Source of the DNA: Bacteroidota bacterium
GTDB lineage: Bacteria; Bacteroidota; Bacteroidia; Bacteroidales; Prolixibacteraceae
NCBI GenBank assembly: GCA_023251455.1
Contig: JAHEYT010000043.1
Span: forward strand, 1 to 64,000
Direction: 5' to 3'
Length of the DNA stretch: 64,000 nucleotides
The translations under genes and the position numbers were made by a program. Numbering within the stretch: the first letter of the stretch is position 1; each line of letters begins with the position of its first letter. The notes under the pieces are model-generated. The model was not told the origin of the DNA, ran no database searches, and saw only the letters and a program-made list of their open reading frames with translations. This document shows, piece by piece, positions 28,042 through 37,002 of the stretch.

Positions 28042-28653
28042 ATGTCTGATTATCAGTTCAAAGATCAATTGGAAGAGTTTTCATATTCATTGGGGTTGAC
28101 CATTTCATCCAACCTCATACAATCAGGAGTTAAAGAGATTGACTCTTTACAATTTTTAGCTGGACTTCAGGACATATTCGCCGGAAATAAGCCAAAAATT
28201 TCGATGGATGAGGCAAACCATATTTTGCAGAAATTCATGTTGGCTCATAACGATGAAGAAGCAAATAAAAATCTGGAAGAAGGATTATTATATCTTTTAA
28301 ATAACGCTCATAATGAAGGAGTTGTTGAAACCGAATCAGGATTACAATATAAAATTTTGAAGGAAGGTTACGGCCAATCTCCGACCATTAATGACCAGAT
28401 AAAATGCAACTACCATGGCATTATGCTTGACGGCACCGTCTTCGATAGTTCGGTTGAACGTAGGCAACCTGCTATTTTTCCGGTAAATGCTGTTATTCAA
28501 GGTTGGTCTGAGGCTCTGCTATTAATGTCTGTAGGAGCCAGATGGAGATTGTTTATTCCATCAAATCTGGCTTATGGAGAAGAAGGTGCCGGTGGCTTAA
28601 TTGGGCCAAACGCAACTTTGATTTTTGATGTTGAATTGTTGGAAATTATTTAA
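28042..28653 (+). CDS. FKBP-type peptidyl-prolyl isomerase, no signal peptide
   Basis: 203 residues: an N-terminal helical dimerisation domain (about 1-95, FkpA/Mip-like) and a C-terminal FKBP domain (about 100-203). The active-site residues Tyr (NYHG), Phe-Asp (VFDSS), Trp (VIQGW) and Tyr (AYGEEG) are all present. Unlike its neighbour at 28675, it has no lipoprotein signal, so it should be cytoplasmic. The two genes are 21 bases apart and clearly paralogous. Confidence 0.88.
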   Translation: MSDYQFKDQLEEFSYSLGLTISSNLIQSGVKEIDSLQFLAGLQDIFAGNKPKISMDEANHILQKFMLAHNDEEANKNLEEGLLYLLNNAHNEGVVETESGLQYKILKEGYGQSPTINDQIKCNYHGIMLDGTVFDSSVERRQPAIFPVNAVIQGWSEALLLMSVGARWRLFIPSNLAYGEEGAGGLIGPNATLIFDVELLEII

Positions 28654-28674
28654 TTAATTATATAAAAATAACAC

Positions 28675-29385
28675 ATGAAGCTAAGAACATTATTTTATGC
28701 TACGGCGCTTGTATTAACCGTAGGAGTTGCCGGATGTCAGAATTCAGGTAAAAAAGGTGAGGTAAAACTTGTAAGCAAAAACGATTCAGTAAGTTACGCA
28801 TTGGGAGTACTCATTGGCGAAAACAACAAACAACAAATGAAAAGTGCACCTGGTGTAGATCAGCTCAATAAGGAGATTATGATTAGCGCATTCGAAAAAG
28901 CATTTATGGGCGACTCGGTTCAGATTAAACCTGAGAAAGCCAATGCTGCTATTCAGGCATTTTTTGCTGACGTATCAAAAGGTGAAGGTGAAAAGAACCT
29001 CAAAGCTGGCGAAGAATTTTTGGCGTCAAACAAAGCTAAATCTGGAGTTGTAACACTTCCAAGTGGACTTCAATACGAAATAATTAAAGCTGGATCAGGT
29101 CCAAAACCAAAACCAGAAGATCAGGTAAAATGTCATTATCATGGCACTACTATCGATGGAAAAGTTTTTGACAGCTCAGTTGATCGTGGCGAACCTGCGG
29201 TATTCCCAGTAAACAGGGTTATTCCAGGATGGACAGAAGCCTTACAGCTTATGCCTGTTGGTTCGAAATGGAAATTATTTATTCCATCGGCTTTAGCTTA
29301 TGGAGAACAAGGCGCAGGACAGGACATCAAACCTAATTCAACTCTTATTTTTGAAGTTGAATTACTCGAAATTGTTAAAATATAA
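28675..29385 (+). CDS. FKBP-type peptidyl-prolyl isomerase lipoprotein
   Basis: 236 residues with a lipoprotein signal (LVLTVGVAGC, Cys21), a helical dimerisation domain (about 35-125) and an FKBP domain (about 130-236) with intact catalytic residues in CHYHG, VFDSSVDRG, VIPGW and AYGEQG. It would be anchored in the envelope, as periplasmic FkpA/Mip-type chaperones are. It is the second gene of a tandem FKBP pair and ends 20 bases before a strong terminator. Confidence 0.92.
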   Translation: MKLRTLFYATALVLTVGVAGCQNSGKKGEVKLVSKNDSVSYALGVLIGENNKQQMKSAPGVDQLNKEIMISAFEKAFMGDSVQIKPEKANAAIQAFFADVSKGEGEKNLKAGEEFLASNKAKSGVVTLPSGLQYEIIKAGSGPKPKPEDQVKCHYHGTTIDGKVFDSSVDRGEPAVFPVNRVIPGWTEALQLMPVGSKWKLFIPSALAYGEQGAGQDIKPNSTLIFEVELLEIVKI

Positions 29386-29405
29386 TTGAAATTTCATATT
29401 GTATG

Positions 29406-29438
29406 ACACTCTTGCATGATGAATGCAAGAGTGTTTTT
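29406..29438 (+). terminator. Terminator after the FKBP pair
   Basis: A perfect 12-bp stem (ACACTCTTGCAT/ATGCAAGAGTGT) with a 5-base loop, followed by a T-run. The next gene starts 28 bases downstream. Confidence 0.88.
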
Positions 29439-29465
29439 ATTTGTGCTAACAAAAAAGAAAACATT

Positions 29466-29837
29466 ATGAGTATGCAGGTAAAAGGTACTTTACTCCAGAT
29501 TTTGAAGCTCGAATCGGGCGTGAGTAAAGCCGGTAAAGAATGGAAAAAACAAGATTTTGTTATTGAAACCAATGAGCAATTCCCAAAAAAAGTATGCTTT
29601 ACGCTTTTTGGAGATAAAATAAACTTGATCGACGGAATTACAGAAGGAACTGAAATCGAAGTATTCTTCTCGCTCGAATCCCGCGATTTCAATGGTAAAT
29701 GGTATCACAATATTAATGCCTGGAAAATCGAAAACGCTGGAGCAAGTAATTCTGCGAAAAACTTTCCACCTGAATTTCCTTCAGGTGGTTTCCCTCCTGA
29801 ACCAGATGGTGATTCAGGCAACGATTTGCCTTTCTAA
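29466..29837 (+). CDS. DUF3127 protein with an SSB-like C-terminal tip
   Basis: A 123-residue protein of the DUF3127 family (MQVKGTLLQILKLESG, KEWKKQDFVIETNEQFPK), probably an OB-fold. I chose the ATG at 29466 because the frame upstream lies inside the preceding terminator. The C-terminus is disordered, Pro/Gly-rich and ends in GDSGNDLPF, very like the acidic D-D-I-P-F tip that bacterial SSB uses to recruit partner proteins. A DNA-binding or repair-associated role is therefore plausible but not shown. Confidence 0.8.
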   Translation: MSMQVKGTLLQILKLESGVSKAGKEWKKQDFVIETNEQFPKKVCFTLFGDKINLIDGITEGTEIEVFFSLESRDFNGKWYHNINAWKIENAGASNSAKNFPPEFPSGGFPPEPDGDSGNDLPF

Positions 29838-29841
29838 ATTA

Positions 29842-29880
29842 AAAAGAGGCAACATTCAATTTAGAATGTTGCCTCTTTTC
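29842..29880. terminator. Bidirectional terminator
   Basis: A perfect 16-bp stem (AAAAGAGGCAACATTC and its complement, 29842-29857/29864-29879) with loop AATTTA, between the convergent DUF3127 and response-regulator genes. Confidence 0.9.
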
Positions 29881-29914
29881 TTTAAAGGAAATGGCACTTG
29901 GGGGATTTCTGTAA

Positions 29915-30997
29915 CTATAGTTCAACCAACCCATTTTTCAATGCAAAAACGATTACTTCAATCATATTTCCAGCTCCCGCCTTTTCCATAAGCCGGGTCC
30001 GGTATTTTTCAACTGTTCGATCTGATATTGAAAGTCTGTCGGCTATACTTTTAATGGGCAAACCCTCCATCGATAAACACAACACCTGATTTTCCCTGGT
30101 TGTGAAAAAGGTATTTTTATGATCTTTCAGATTCAGTTGCTTTTGTTTAAATATATTAGTAATCTTTTCACCTAAAGCTTCTGTAACTTTTATATTTTCA
30201 CGCTTAAGCAGGCTATAAACTTCAGAAATAAACTGATTGGTATCTGTCGGAGCAAGAGTCTCTATGACAGCATAAAACAATCCAATAAAGAGCGTATAAT
30301 TTGAAAATTTCTCAAATTCAGAAACAACGAATTTCATGTGGATTTCATCACCATTAGTCCTATTTAATTTGACTATTCCATTAAAAATTTCGTTTCTGTC
30401 GGCTACATATTTGGGAATTGTACCACTCAATTTCTGGATCGAAGCAGCATCTATAAACCTATCAATATCAATACCTGTCAAATCTTCCTTATCAACATTT
30501 ACTAGTTTCTTGAATGCTGAATTCGCTTTATAAACCTTCTTCCCATCGAAAATAAGTATTGCCTCCGGAGAAAGATCAAACAAACGGATAAACTCACGGT
30601 TTGAATCCTCTCTGATTGCTTTAAACTTTTCGAGGCGTCTTTCAATCGTCTTTAATAAATCAGCATTATTGAATGGTTTTACGACATAATCATCGGCACC
30701 AAGCGACATTCCATAGCGTATATCTTCCAAATCAGAACTTCCGGTTAAGAAAACAAAGGGTATTCTATTTAAGATGGAACTTTCTTCTAATACTTTGTAA
30801 ACCTGATACCCATCTAATGGATCCATATTAATATCACACAAAATTAAATCAGGATTGTATTCGAAAGCTTTCTGTATGCCTGCTGCTCCATTATTGGCAT
30901 AACAAACATCATATTTGTGAAAGGCAAGCACATTCTGCATTGTAAAACCTAATCTTTGATCGTCCTCAATTATCAATATTTTCTTCTGAAATTGCAT
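29915..30997 (-). CDS. Response regulator with REC, PAS-like and LuxR-type HTH domains
   Basis: 360 residues. The REC domain (1-120) has the acidic pair in IIEDDQ, the phospho-acceptor Asp in LILCDINMDPLDG and Lys in VVKPF. A PAS-like domain (about 130-250) begins REFIRLFDLSPEAILIFDGKK. The C-terminus is a GerE/LuxR DNA-binding domain (about 295-355): FTTRENQVLCLSMEGLPIKSIADRL and ISDRTVEKYRTRLMEKAG. It should act as a phosphorylation- and possibly ligand-controlled transcription factor. No partner kinase is adjacent. Confidence 0.9.
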   Translation of the reverse strand: MQFQKKILIIEDDQRLGFTMQNVLAFHKYDVCYANNGAAGIQKAFEYNPDLILCDINMDPLDGYQVYKVLEESSILNRIPFVFLTGSSDLEDIRYGMSLGADDYVVKPFNNADLLKTIERRLEKFKAIREDSNREFIRLFDLSPEAILIFDGKKVYKANSAFKKLVNVDKEDLTGIDIDRFIDAASIQKLSGTIPKYVADRNEIFNGIVKLNRTNGDEIHMKFVVSEFEKFSNYTLFIGLFYAVIETLAPTDTNQFISEVYSLLKRENIKVTEALGEKITNIFKQKQLNLKDHKNTFFTTRENQVLCLSMEGLPIKSIADRLSISDRTVEKYRTRLMEKAGAGNMIEVIVFALKNGLVEL

Positions 30998-31295
30998 AAA
31001 ATTTTATTGACCATTAAAATTTCATTTTTATATCCGAACTTATCCATGACTAACGCGATATTCAATTGCAAAACTTAGGATAAATTTACGAAATCGGATA
31101 AAATTATTTTCAGTAATTTTCAAATTACACCAACTTTATCACGTGGTAATTTACCAAAATAATTTATCTAAAAATGATGATGAAACAGAATTTTATAAAA
31201 ATAGAAAAAAATATGTTATACTTCAGAAGAAGTAGTCCGCTGAAAGTTAAATAAGTAAATCAACTAATCCAATTGAGTATTTTCTGATCGAAACA

Positions 31296-33959
31296 TTAAT
31301 TGTCTCGCCAAGAACTCTGTTTCGAAATCTTCAGATCACGCAACATCGCCGAACTAGCTGACAAGTTAAAGCTATAACTTTTTCGATCGCCAAAAGGAAC
31401 AAAATTAAACGACATCGTCCAGCAATGCAGTGTGCGACTTATATTCACTGTAGTAAATGAAAATTTCATGGCTTGAATATCGAAGTTAGTATTCATATCC
31501 ATGCTCCATTTTTCGGTCAAACTAAGCCTTCCCCCAAAATTTAAACTTTGATTGATAGTTGGCTTTACTTTACCATCACTATTTGGTTTATAGGAATTAT
31601 TATAGTAAAACGAATAATCAAACCTGAAGCTCCAGGGCATATTAAAGTCAACATATTCAATCTCGTTACTCTTTACTGGTATCTCTCCACCTGTTTTATC
31701 TTTATTGTCTTCGGTCGTTGATTTTTCTTTTTTTGAATCAAAATTCATCCCAAACGACATGTTTGCATTCGTGAGTCTGCCCAGTTTATTCAATCCGCTC
31801 TTATGATTCCAAACATATTCATCGTAAACTGTACCCTTGGCATCAACCATATATGGGTTCAAATTTGCGCCCATATTAACACTTATACCTTTAATTGTTG
31901 TTCGGGCCGAAATGCCAATTGGACTCAGTTTAAACGAGTCAGCGATCATATTATACGAAGTATTTGCACTGATATCAATAATCTTAACCTTCTTGTACTT
32001 CGGTTTTTCATCCTTGGAAGCAATCGAATCACTTACCTCCAAAACTTTGGCTTCCAAATTATTATTAAGATTGAAGCTGATTGCACCACTTTCACCCATT
32101 CCTGCCGAACCAAATACGCCATTCTCAAAATGATTATAGTAATTTACCTTTCCGCTTCCATCAACATAAGAACCCCAGAACCCAAACTTTTTAGCGCCAA
32201 AATCAGGAGTATAACTAAAACTCGCTGAAGGTGTAATTTTATGTCTGATTGCCTTAATGCGCGAGTTTGGATTGCGCATCGTGTACATTCCGTATATATT
32301 AGTCGATGTACTCAAGCTGTATGAATAATCGTAATTTCGCCGGAATGAGTATACTGTATCAGTTTGTATATGATCCTCACGTGGCGAAGCGAATGTACTA
32401 TTCGGGTCGTACCGTTTGTTTATGTAGTTGGTGTACCAACGTTCCGAATAATTAAAACTCGGACTTAAATTAATGTATTTAAACAGATTAAACGAGGGTA
32501 AAGAAATTGGAATGGAATGCCGCCAACCATTTTGCCAGTCGCGTACAAGCGATTGCTTCAGAATTTCCTTCTCTTTGACATTAGCGATAGAATTCTTAAT
32601 GTTACCTGAATAACTGAAGCTGATCTTTTCATACCACTTAACCGCCCCTACCCTGTTTTTAACTTTAAACGGATTAATCTTAGTCATGTTGAACGTCAAT
32701 TCAGGTAAACTCAATGAAATGGTAGTATCGCGTGAATTCTGCGAATGACGCAGGTTGAGCGACAGGTTGAACGGACTATTTTCGAATTTCTTCGTATAGG
32801 AAACACTTGATGATTTTTGGGTCTGCAAATAAGTCTGAACCGAAGTCGCATTATTCATATAAGTATTTTCCTTATCAAACGAGCTGGTCGACAAATTTAC
32901 ACTGGCCGAAAATGTACGGTTTGGATTTGCCTTGGAATCCTGTGAATGTGACCATGCAAGACTAAATCCTCTGGTTGTTTTAGCGTCGGGCAATGGTTCT
33001 TCGGAATATTTGTTCAGGTTATAGCTAAAATCTAAGCTTCCACTGTACCTGTATCGAACCTTATAATTCGTATGCAACTTAGTCGCCCACGATCCTTTTG
33101 AATAAATGTCACCTCGAAGTGCAAGATCAAAATGGTCGTTTGCAGCCCAGTAATAACCACCTTCCCTCAAGAAAAAGCCCCGGCCTTGTTCTTCACCATA
33201 GGTTGGAATCAAAATACCTGATGTATAAGTAGTCGAATTCGGGAAATACCCAAAAGGTATCATTGGAAAGTATATCGGGAAATCTTCCAGAACCATATAA
33301 GCCGGACCAGTAATAATTTTCTTGTTCGAAATTACCTTTGCCTTGGTCATTCGAAGATAAAAATGAGGATGTTCCGCATCGCAGGTCGTGTATTTCCCTT
33401 TCTCCAGAACAAATTCATCTTTGCTGATCTTTTTGGTCAGGTCGCTGTGTACAAAACCATCGCCCTGCGTGGTTTTTACATCAACAATGATTCCCTTTTG
33501 TGTTTCAAAATTATATCTAAGAGTACTCGATTCAAATTCCTCATTCCCGTCTTTAAATATCGGAGTACCTACAATCGTTCCGGTTGAGTCGGGCAATCCT
33601 TCGGCATAAACTTCCTTCTTTGCCAGATCGAGCATGATATAATCAGCCTTAAGCTCAATACTTTGATAATTGATCACACCTTTTTTGTACATGTACATTT
33701 TTTGATTCTCAAAATCAGGAATAATCGAATCGACAGCCGAATAAGTTATAATAGCTTCGAGAACAGGTTTGGCGACTGAATCGGCCAGCTGGGTCACTGG
33801 AGCAACTGATATTGAATCCTGGTTAAGAATTGATATTGAATCTTTGGCAAGGACTTTTACAGGAACAGGAATTTCACCTGATTTCTGATTCAGCTGGCCA
33901 AACGAAGAAAGGGCAACTAAAAATAATATATTTGTAAGCAGATTTTTTATCAAAACCAC
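31296..33959 (-). CDS. lptD: LPS-assembly outer-membrane protein, LptD-like
   Basis: An 887-residue outer-membrane protein. A signal peptide ends near ALSSFGQ. An OstA-like N-terminal domain (about 70-200) contains IELKADYIMLDLAKKEVYAEG and the pattern of LptA/LptD jelly rolls. The rest is a large beta-barrel with many alternating aromatic strands. KGKYTTCDAEHPHFYLR and FPIYFPMIPFGYFPNS are hallmarks of the Bacteroidota family. It would insert LPS into the outer leaflet. It is divergent from the amidase gene. Confidence 0.9.
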   Translation of the reverse strand: MVLIKNLLTNILFLVALSSFGQLNQKSGEIPVPVKVLAKDSISILNQDSISVAPVTQLADSVAKPVLEAIITYSAVDSIIPDFENQKMYMYKKGVINYQSIELKADYIMLDLAKKEVYAEGLPDSTGTIVGTPIFKDGNEEFESSTLRYNFETQKGIIVDVKTTQGDGFVHSDLTKKISKDEFVLEKGKYTTCDAEHPHFYLRMTKAKVISNKKIITGPAYMVLEDFPIYFPMIPFGYFPNSTTYTSGILIPTYGEEQGRGFFLREGGYYWAANDHFDLALRGDIYSKGSWATKLHTNYKVRYRYSGSLDFSYNLNKYSEEPLPDAKTTRGFSLAWSHSQDSKANPNRTFSASVNLSTSSFDKENTYMNNATSVQTYLQTQKSSSVSYTKKFENSPFNLSLNLRHSQNSRDTTISLSLPELTFNMTKINPFKVKNRVGAVKWYEKISFSYSGNIKNSIANVKEKEILKQSLVRDWQNGWRHSIPISLPSFNLFKYINLSPSFNYSERWYTNYINKRYDPNSTFASPREDHIQTDTVYSFRRNYDYSYSLSTSTNIYGMYTMRNPNSRIKAIRHKITPSASFSYTPDFGAKKFGFWGSYVDGSGKVNYYNHFENGVFGSAGMGESGAISFNLNNNLEAKVLEVSDSIASKDEKPKYKKVKIIDISANTSYNMIADSFKLSPIGISARTTIKGISVNMGANLNPYMVDAKGTVYDEYVWNHKSGLNKLGRLTNANMSFGMNFDSKKEKSTTEDNKDKTGGEIPVKSNEIEYVDFNMPWSFRFDYSFYYNNSYKPNSDGKVKPTINQSLNFGGRLSLTEKWSMDMNTNFDIQAMKFSFTTVNISRTLHCWTMSFNFVPFGDRKSYSFNLSASSAMLRDLKISKQSSWRDN

Positions 33960-33996
33960 AGTTTATAAGATAAGAACACGTTTGCTGTTCGGTTTG

Positions 33997-34004
33997 CAAA
34001 AATA
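33997..34004 (-). promoter_or_regulatory. -7 promoter box of lptD
   Basis: TATTTTTG on the minus strand matches TAnnTTTG, about 38 bases before the lptD start. No clear -33 element is seen. Confidence 0.4.
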
Positions 34005-34057
34005 TAAATAAGGTCTATACCTAAACGTCAAGAAATGTAAAATAATTTTAATATTTA

Positions 34058-34065
34058 TATTTTTG
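34058..34065 (+). promoter_or_regulatory. -7 promoter box of the amidase gene
   Basis: TATTTTTG matches TAnnTTTG, 24 bases before the ATG at 34089. No clear -33 element. It is back to back with the lptD box. Confidence 0.4.
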
Positions 34066-34088
34066 CACGTACATTCAATTTGAATACG

Positions 34089-35360
34089 ATGAAGTTTTAC
34101 TATTTCAAACATATACTACTGATACTTTTCAGCCTTTTTATCTCCGGAAAATCCTTTTCTGCGACATCGGATAATAAAATAATCAAACCATTGGTCGTTG
34201 TAATTGATCCAGGTCATGGAGGAAAAGATCCAGGAGCTGTATCCAAAGGAATCCAGGAGAAAGATGTTGTACTTGGTATTGGCCTTAAACTAGGTAAGTA
34301 TATCAATGAAACCTTTCCGGATGTGAAAGTAGTTTACACCAGAAGTACCGACGTTTTTGTTCCCTTAATCGACCGGTCAAAAATAGCTAACAAAGCCAAA
34401 GCCGATCTATTTATTTCGCTCCACGCCAACTTCTGCGGCACTCCATCGCTCCGAGGAACCGAAACATTTGTATTAGGTCTTCACCGATCGAATGAAAACC
34501 TTGACGTGGCGAAGAAAGAAAACTCGGTAATTTTAATGGAAGATAACTACAAACAAACCTACGAAGGTTTCGACCCTAATTCCTCTGAGTCGTACATCAT
34601 GTTCGAATTGGTTCAGGACACTTACCTGGATCAAAGCTTATCTTTTGCCGATGATATTCAGCGTCAATTTAAATCACGGCTCGAAAGTTCGAACCGTGGA
34701 GTGAAACAAGCCGGTTTTTTGGTTCTGCGCCAGTCATCCATGCCAAGTGTTTTAGTCGAAACCGGATTTCTGAGCAATCAAGCTGAAGCTCTTTATCTAA
34801 AGAGCGAGGCGGGGCAGCATGTTATTGCCAGTTCAATTTTTGATGCATTCCGAAGATTTAAAAGCAAAAGTTCAGGGTCAAACAATACTGAATATCATAC
34901 GGCTAATACTGCAGTAAAAACTGACACTTCAGCCCAAACAGTTTTGCCTGAAAAAAAACAAGAAAACAAGCCGGAGGAGAAGGTTGAAATGAAGGCTGTA
35001 GAGAATAAACCTCTGGCCGAAACTACAATTGCAGTTTCTGAAAACTCCAGTTCTCCTGAAGTTCCAATTGCTAAGGTTGATACATTACCGAACAATACTC
35101 TACCAGGCAGCAATACATATTATAGTGTACAAATTGGGGCCAATACAATCCCGGTAGAACCTACTTCGTCAAATTTCAAAGGTTTGAAAGAGGTTAGAAG
35201 AGAAAAAACCGACAAATATTATCGGTACTACATCGGGAAAGAAACATCTGTTGAAAGTATAACACCGACCTTGCAACAGATAAAATTGAAATTTCCACAG
35301 GCATTTATTGTCTATTTTATTGACGGAAAGCGCACTATCATCAATACCACCACCAATTAA
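34089..35360 (+). CDS. N-acetylmuramoyl-L-alanine amidase with C-terminal SPOR-like domain
   Basis: 423 residues from the ATG at 34089; a TTG three codons upstream is less likely. A signal peptide (HILLILFSLFISGKSFSA) is followed by an Amidase_3 domain (about 35-265), with zinc ligands in VIDPGHGGKDPG, the Glu-containing middle segment, ISLHANF and the catalytic VETGFLSN. A low-complexity linker rich in Glu/Lys/Pro (about 270-345) leads to a SPOR-like domain (YYSVQIGAN to the end). It should cleave septal peptidoglycan during division. The next gene carries a tail of the same kind. Confidence 0.93.
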   Translation: MKFYYFKHILLILFSLFISGKSFSATSDNKIIKPLVVVIDPGHGGKDPGAVSKGIQEKDVVLGIGLKLGKYINETFPDVKVVYTRSTDVFVPLIDRSKIANKAKADLFISLHANFCGTPSLRGTETFVLGLHRSNENLDVAKKENSVILMEDNYKQTYEGFDPNSSESYIMFELVQDTYLDQSLSFADDIQRQFKSRLESSNRGVKQAGFLVLRQSSMPSVLVETGFLSNQAEALYLKSEAGQHVIASSIFDAFRRFKSKSSGSNNTEYHTANTAVKTDTSAQTVLPEKKQENKPEEKVEMKAVENKPLAETTIAVSENSSSPEVPIAKVDTLPNNTLPGSNTYYSVQIGANTIPVEPTSSNFKGLKEVRREKTDKYYRYYIGKETSVESITPTLQQIKLKFPQAFIVYFIDGKRTIINTTTN

Positions 35361-35393
35361 CTGATTGGGGAAAGCACAATTGAATTAAAACGA

Positions 35394-35425
35394 TTTGGTT
35401 TCCTGATTAATGCTACATAGCTTTG
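35394..35425 (+). promoter_or_regulatory. Promoter of the MCE/MlaD gene
   Basis: TTTG (35394-35397), a 20-base spacer and TAGCTTTG (35418-35425) fit the Bacteroidota consensus. It lies between the amidase stop and the MCE start, so the MCE gene can be transcribed alone. Confidence 0.6.
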
Positions 35426-35453
35426 TATAAGGAAAACAGAAATTAACAGGACA

Positions 35454-36713
35454 ATGATTAAGATTTCGAAATATACCAAATTGGGCTTTTTAGTTATAGC
35501 CTGTTTAGCCATTCTTGTTTGGGGTATCAATTTCCTGAAAGGAATTGATTTATTGAAGCGAAGCTCCCAGTATTACGTTGTTTACGAAAAAATTGATGGA
35601 TTACTCAAATCCAGCTCGGTAACAATCAATGGCTATGAAGTCGGACAAGTTTCGGATATCGAGTTAATGAGCGACTACTCCGGTCGTCTTTTTGTTACAT
35701 TATCACTTCATGGAGATTATAAAATTGCAAAAGGATCAACTGCGAAGATCGTTTCCAGCGATATAATGGGAACAAAATCAATTAAAATGGAGATCGTACA
35801 TTCCGGAGAATATTATCAACCCAACGATACTATCCCCGGATCAACCGAAGGTGACTTAAAAGAACAGGTAAGCATGCAGGTGCTTCCGTTAAAGAAAAAA
35901 GCCGAAGAGTTAATTGCCTCGCTAGACTCAGCACTGACCGTAGTTACCTACGTTTTTAACGAGAAAACCAGGGAGAATCTGACTGAAAGTTTTGAAAACA
36001 TCAATCGTACTGTGGCCAATATTGAATCGGCATCGGCTGAATTGAATAGAATAATAGGTAGCGGAAAAGTTAACTCTATTGTTACCAATCTGGATAGCAT
36101 TACCACATCGATTAATCAAAATTCAGGTCAGATCACCAACATTATCAAAAACTTCTCGTCTCTGTCAGATTCTCTTTCCAAACTAAATATTAGCCCGGTA
36201 TTTGCTGAAATAAGCGCTTCTGTTGCTGGCATAAACAAGATCATTCAAAAACTGAATACTACCGACAGTTCCGCCGGTTTGCTTATAAACGATCCGATAT
36301 TGTATCAAAACCTGAATAGTTTATCGGGAAGTCTTGATCTGCTGCTAAAAGATGTTCGGACTAATCCGAAGCGATATGTCCACTTTTCAGCCTTTAACAT
36401 TGGTAAAGATGTATACATTACTGCAAAACCATCAACTCCTGACGAAAAAAATCAGATTATTTACAAAGTTCATTTGATTTCAAGTCCTGCAAAATTATCG
36501 ACCGAATCCGCATTTTTTAAAGGATTGGGCAAAATTGAGGAAATGCAGGTGAGTGAAACGTATAACTATATGGCTGGAAAATCATCTGATTTTGAAAAAA
36601 TTTCAGCGCTTCTCGAAACTGCCAGAATCAATTTTCCGGATGCAACTTTGGTGGCATTTAAGAACGGAAGGAAGATAAAACTTGAAAAAGCAATCAAAAA
36701 ACTGCCTAATTAG
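35454..36713 (+). CDS. MCE/MlaD lipid-transport protein with a C-terminal SPOR-like domain
   Basis: 419 residues. One membrane helix (about 11-27) anchors the protein, an MCE domain follows (about 38-118: YYVVYEKIDGLLKSSSVTINGYEVGQV), then a long helical/coiled region (about 135-330) with many Ser/Asn-Ile repeats. The last ~80 residues (from YKVHLISS) resemble the SPOR-like tail of the amidase gene immediately upstream. MCE proteins carry phospholipids between the membranes. No MlaE permease or MlaF ATPase gene is nearby. The SPOR-like tail is not part of the usual MlaD architecture. Confidence 0.85.
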   Translation: MIKISKYTKLGFLVIACLAILVWGINFLKGIDLLKRSSQYYVVYEKIDGLLKSSSVTINGYEVGQVSDIELMSDYSGRLFVTLSLHGDYKIAKGSTAKIVSSDIMGTKSIKMEIVHSGEYYQPNDTIPGSTEGDLKEQVSMQVLPLKKKAEELIASLDSALTVVTYVFNEKTRENLTESFENINRTVANIESASAELNRIIGSGKVNSIVTNLDSITTSINQNSGQITNIIKNFSSLSDSLSKLNISPVFAEISASVAGINKIIQKLNTTDSSAGLLINDPILYQNLNSLSGSLDLLLKDVRTNPKRYVHFSAFNIGKDVYITAKPSTPDEKNQIIYKVHLISSPAKLSTESAFFKGLGKIEEMQVSETYNYMAGKSSDFEKISALLETARINFPDATLVAFKNGRKIKLEKAIKKLPN

Positions 36714-37002
36714 TTATCAAACAATGCTTTTTATTATTGTTAAATTTACTACATCCCTTTACCAGCAAGCACTTAAATAATCAACGTATTTACATTACTG
36801 ATATTCAACACGTTAGACTCATTAAAAAAATATTAATATTTTTTTAATTTTTAAATGCCTGAGTCTTAAAGGCCTTAGCTAATTTTCATAAAAGTCAAGC
36901 GTAAATCCATTTTTTTTCTACATTTTTTTTCACAAAATTTGTTTCAGGGAAAAATAATCAGGGAATATAGTTTTGTCAAATTTTTTAATATCCGGCTCCA
37001 AA

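Noticed and set aside
31803..32228. A 141-codon plus-strand ORF antisense to lptD
   Set aside because: It is a shadow of the lptD barrel, with no sign of selection on its own protein.
36714..37002. oriC next to dnaA
   Set aside because: The region is AT-rich, but no TTATCCACA-like DnaA boxes were found in it or directly after dnaA.
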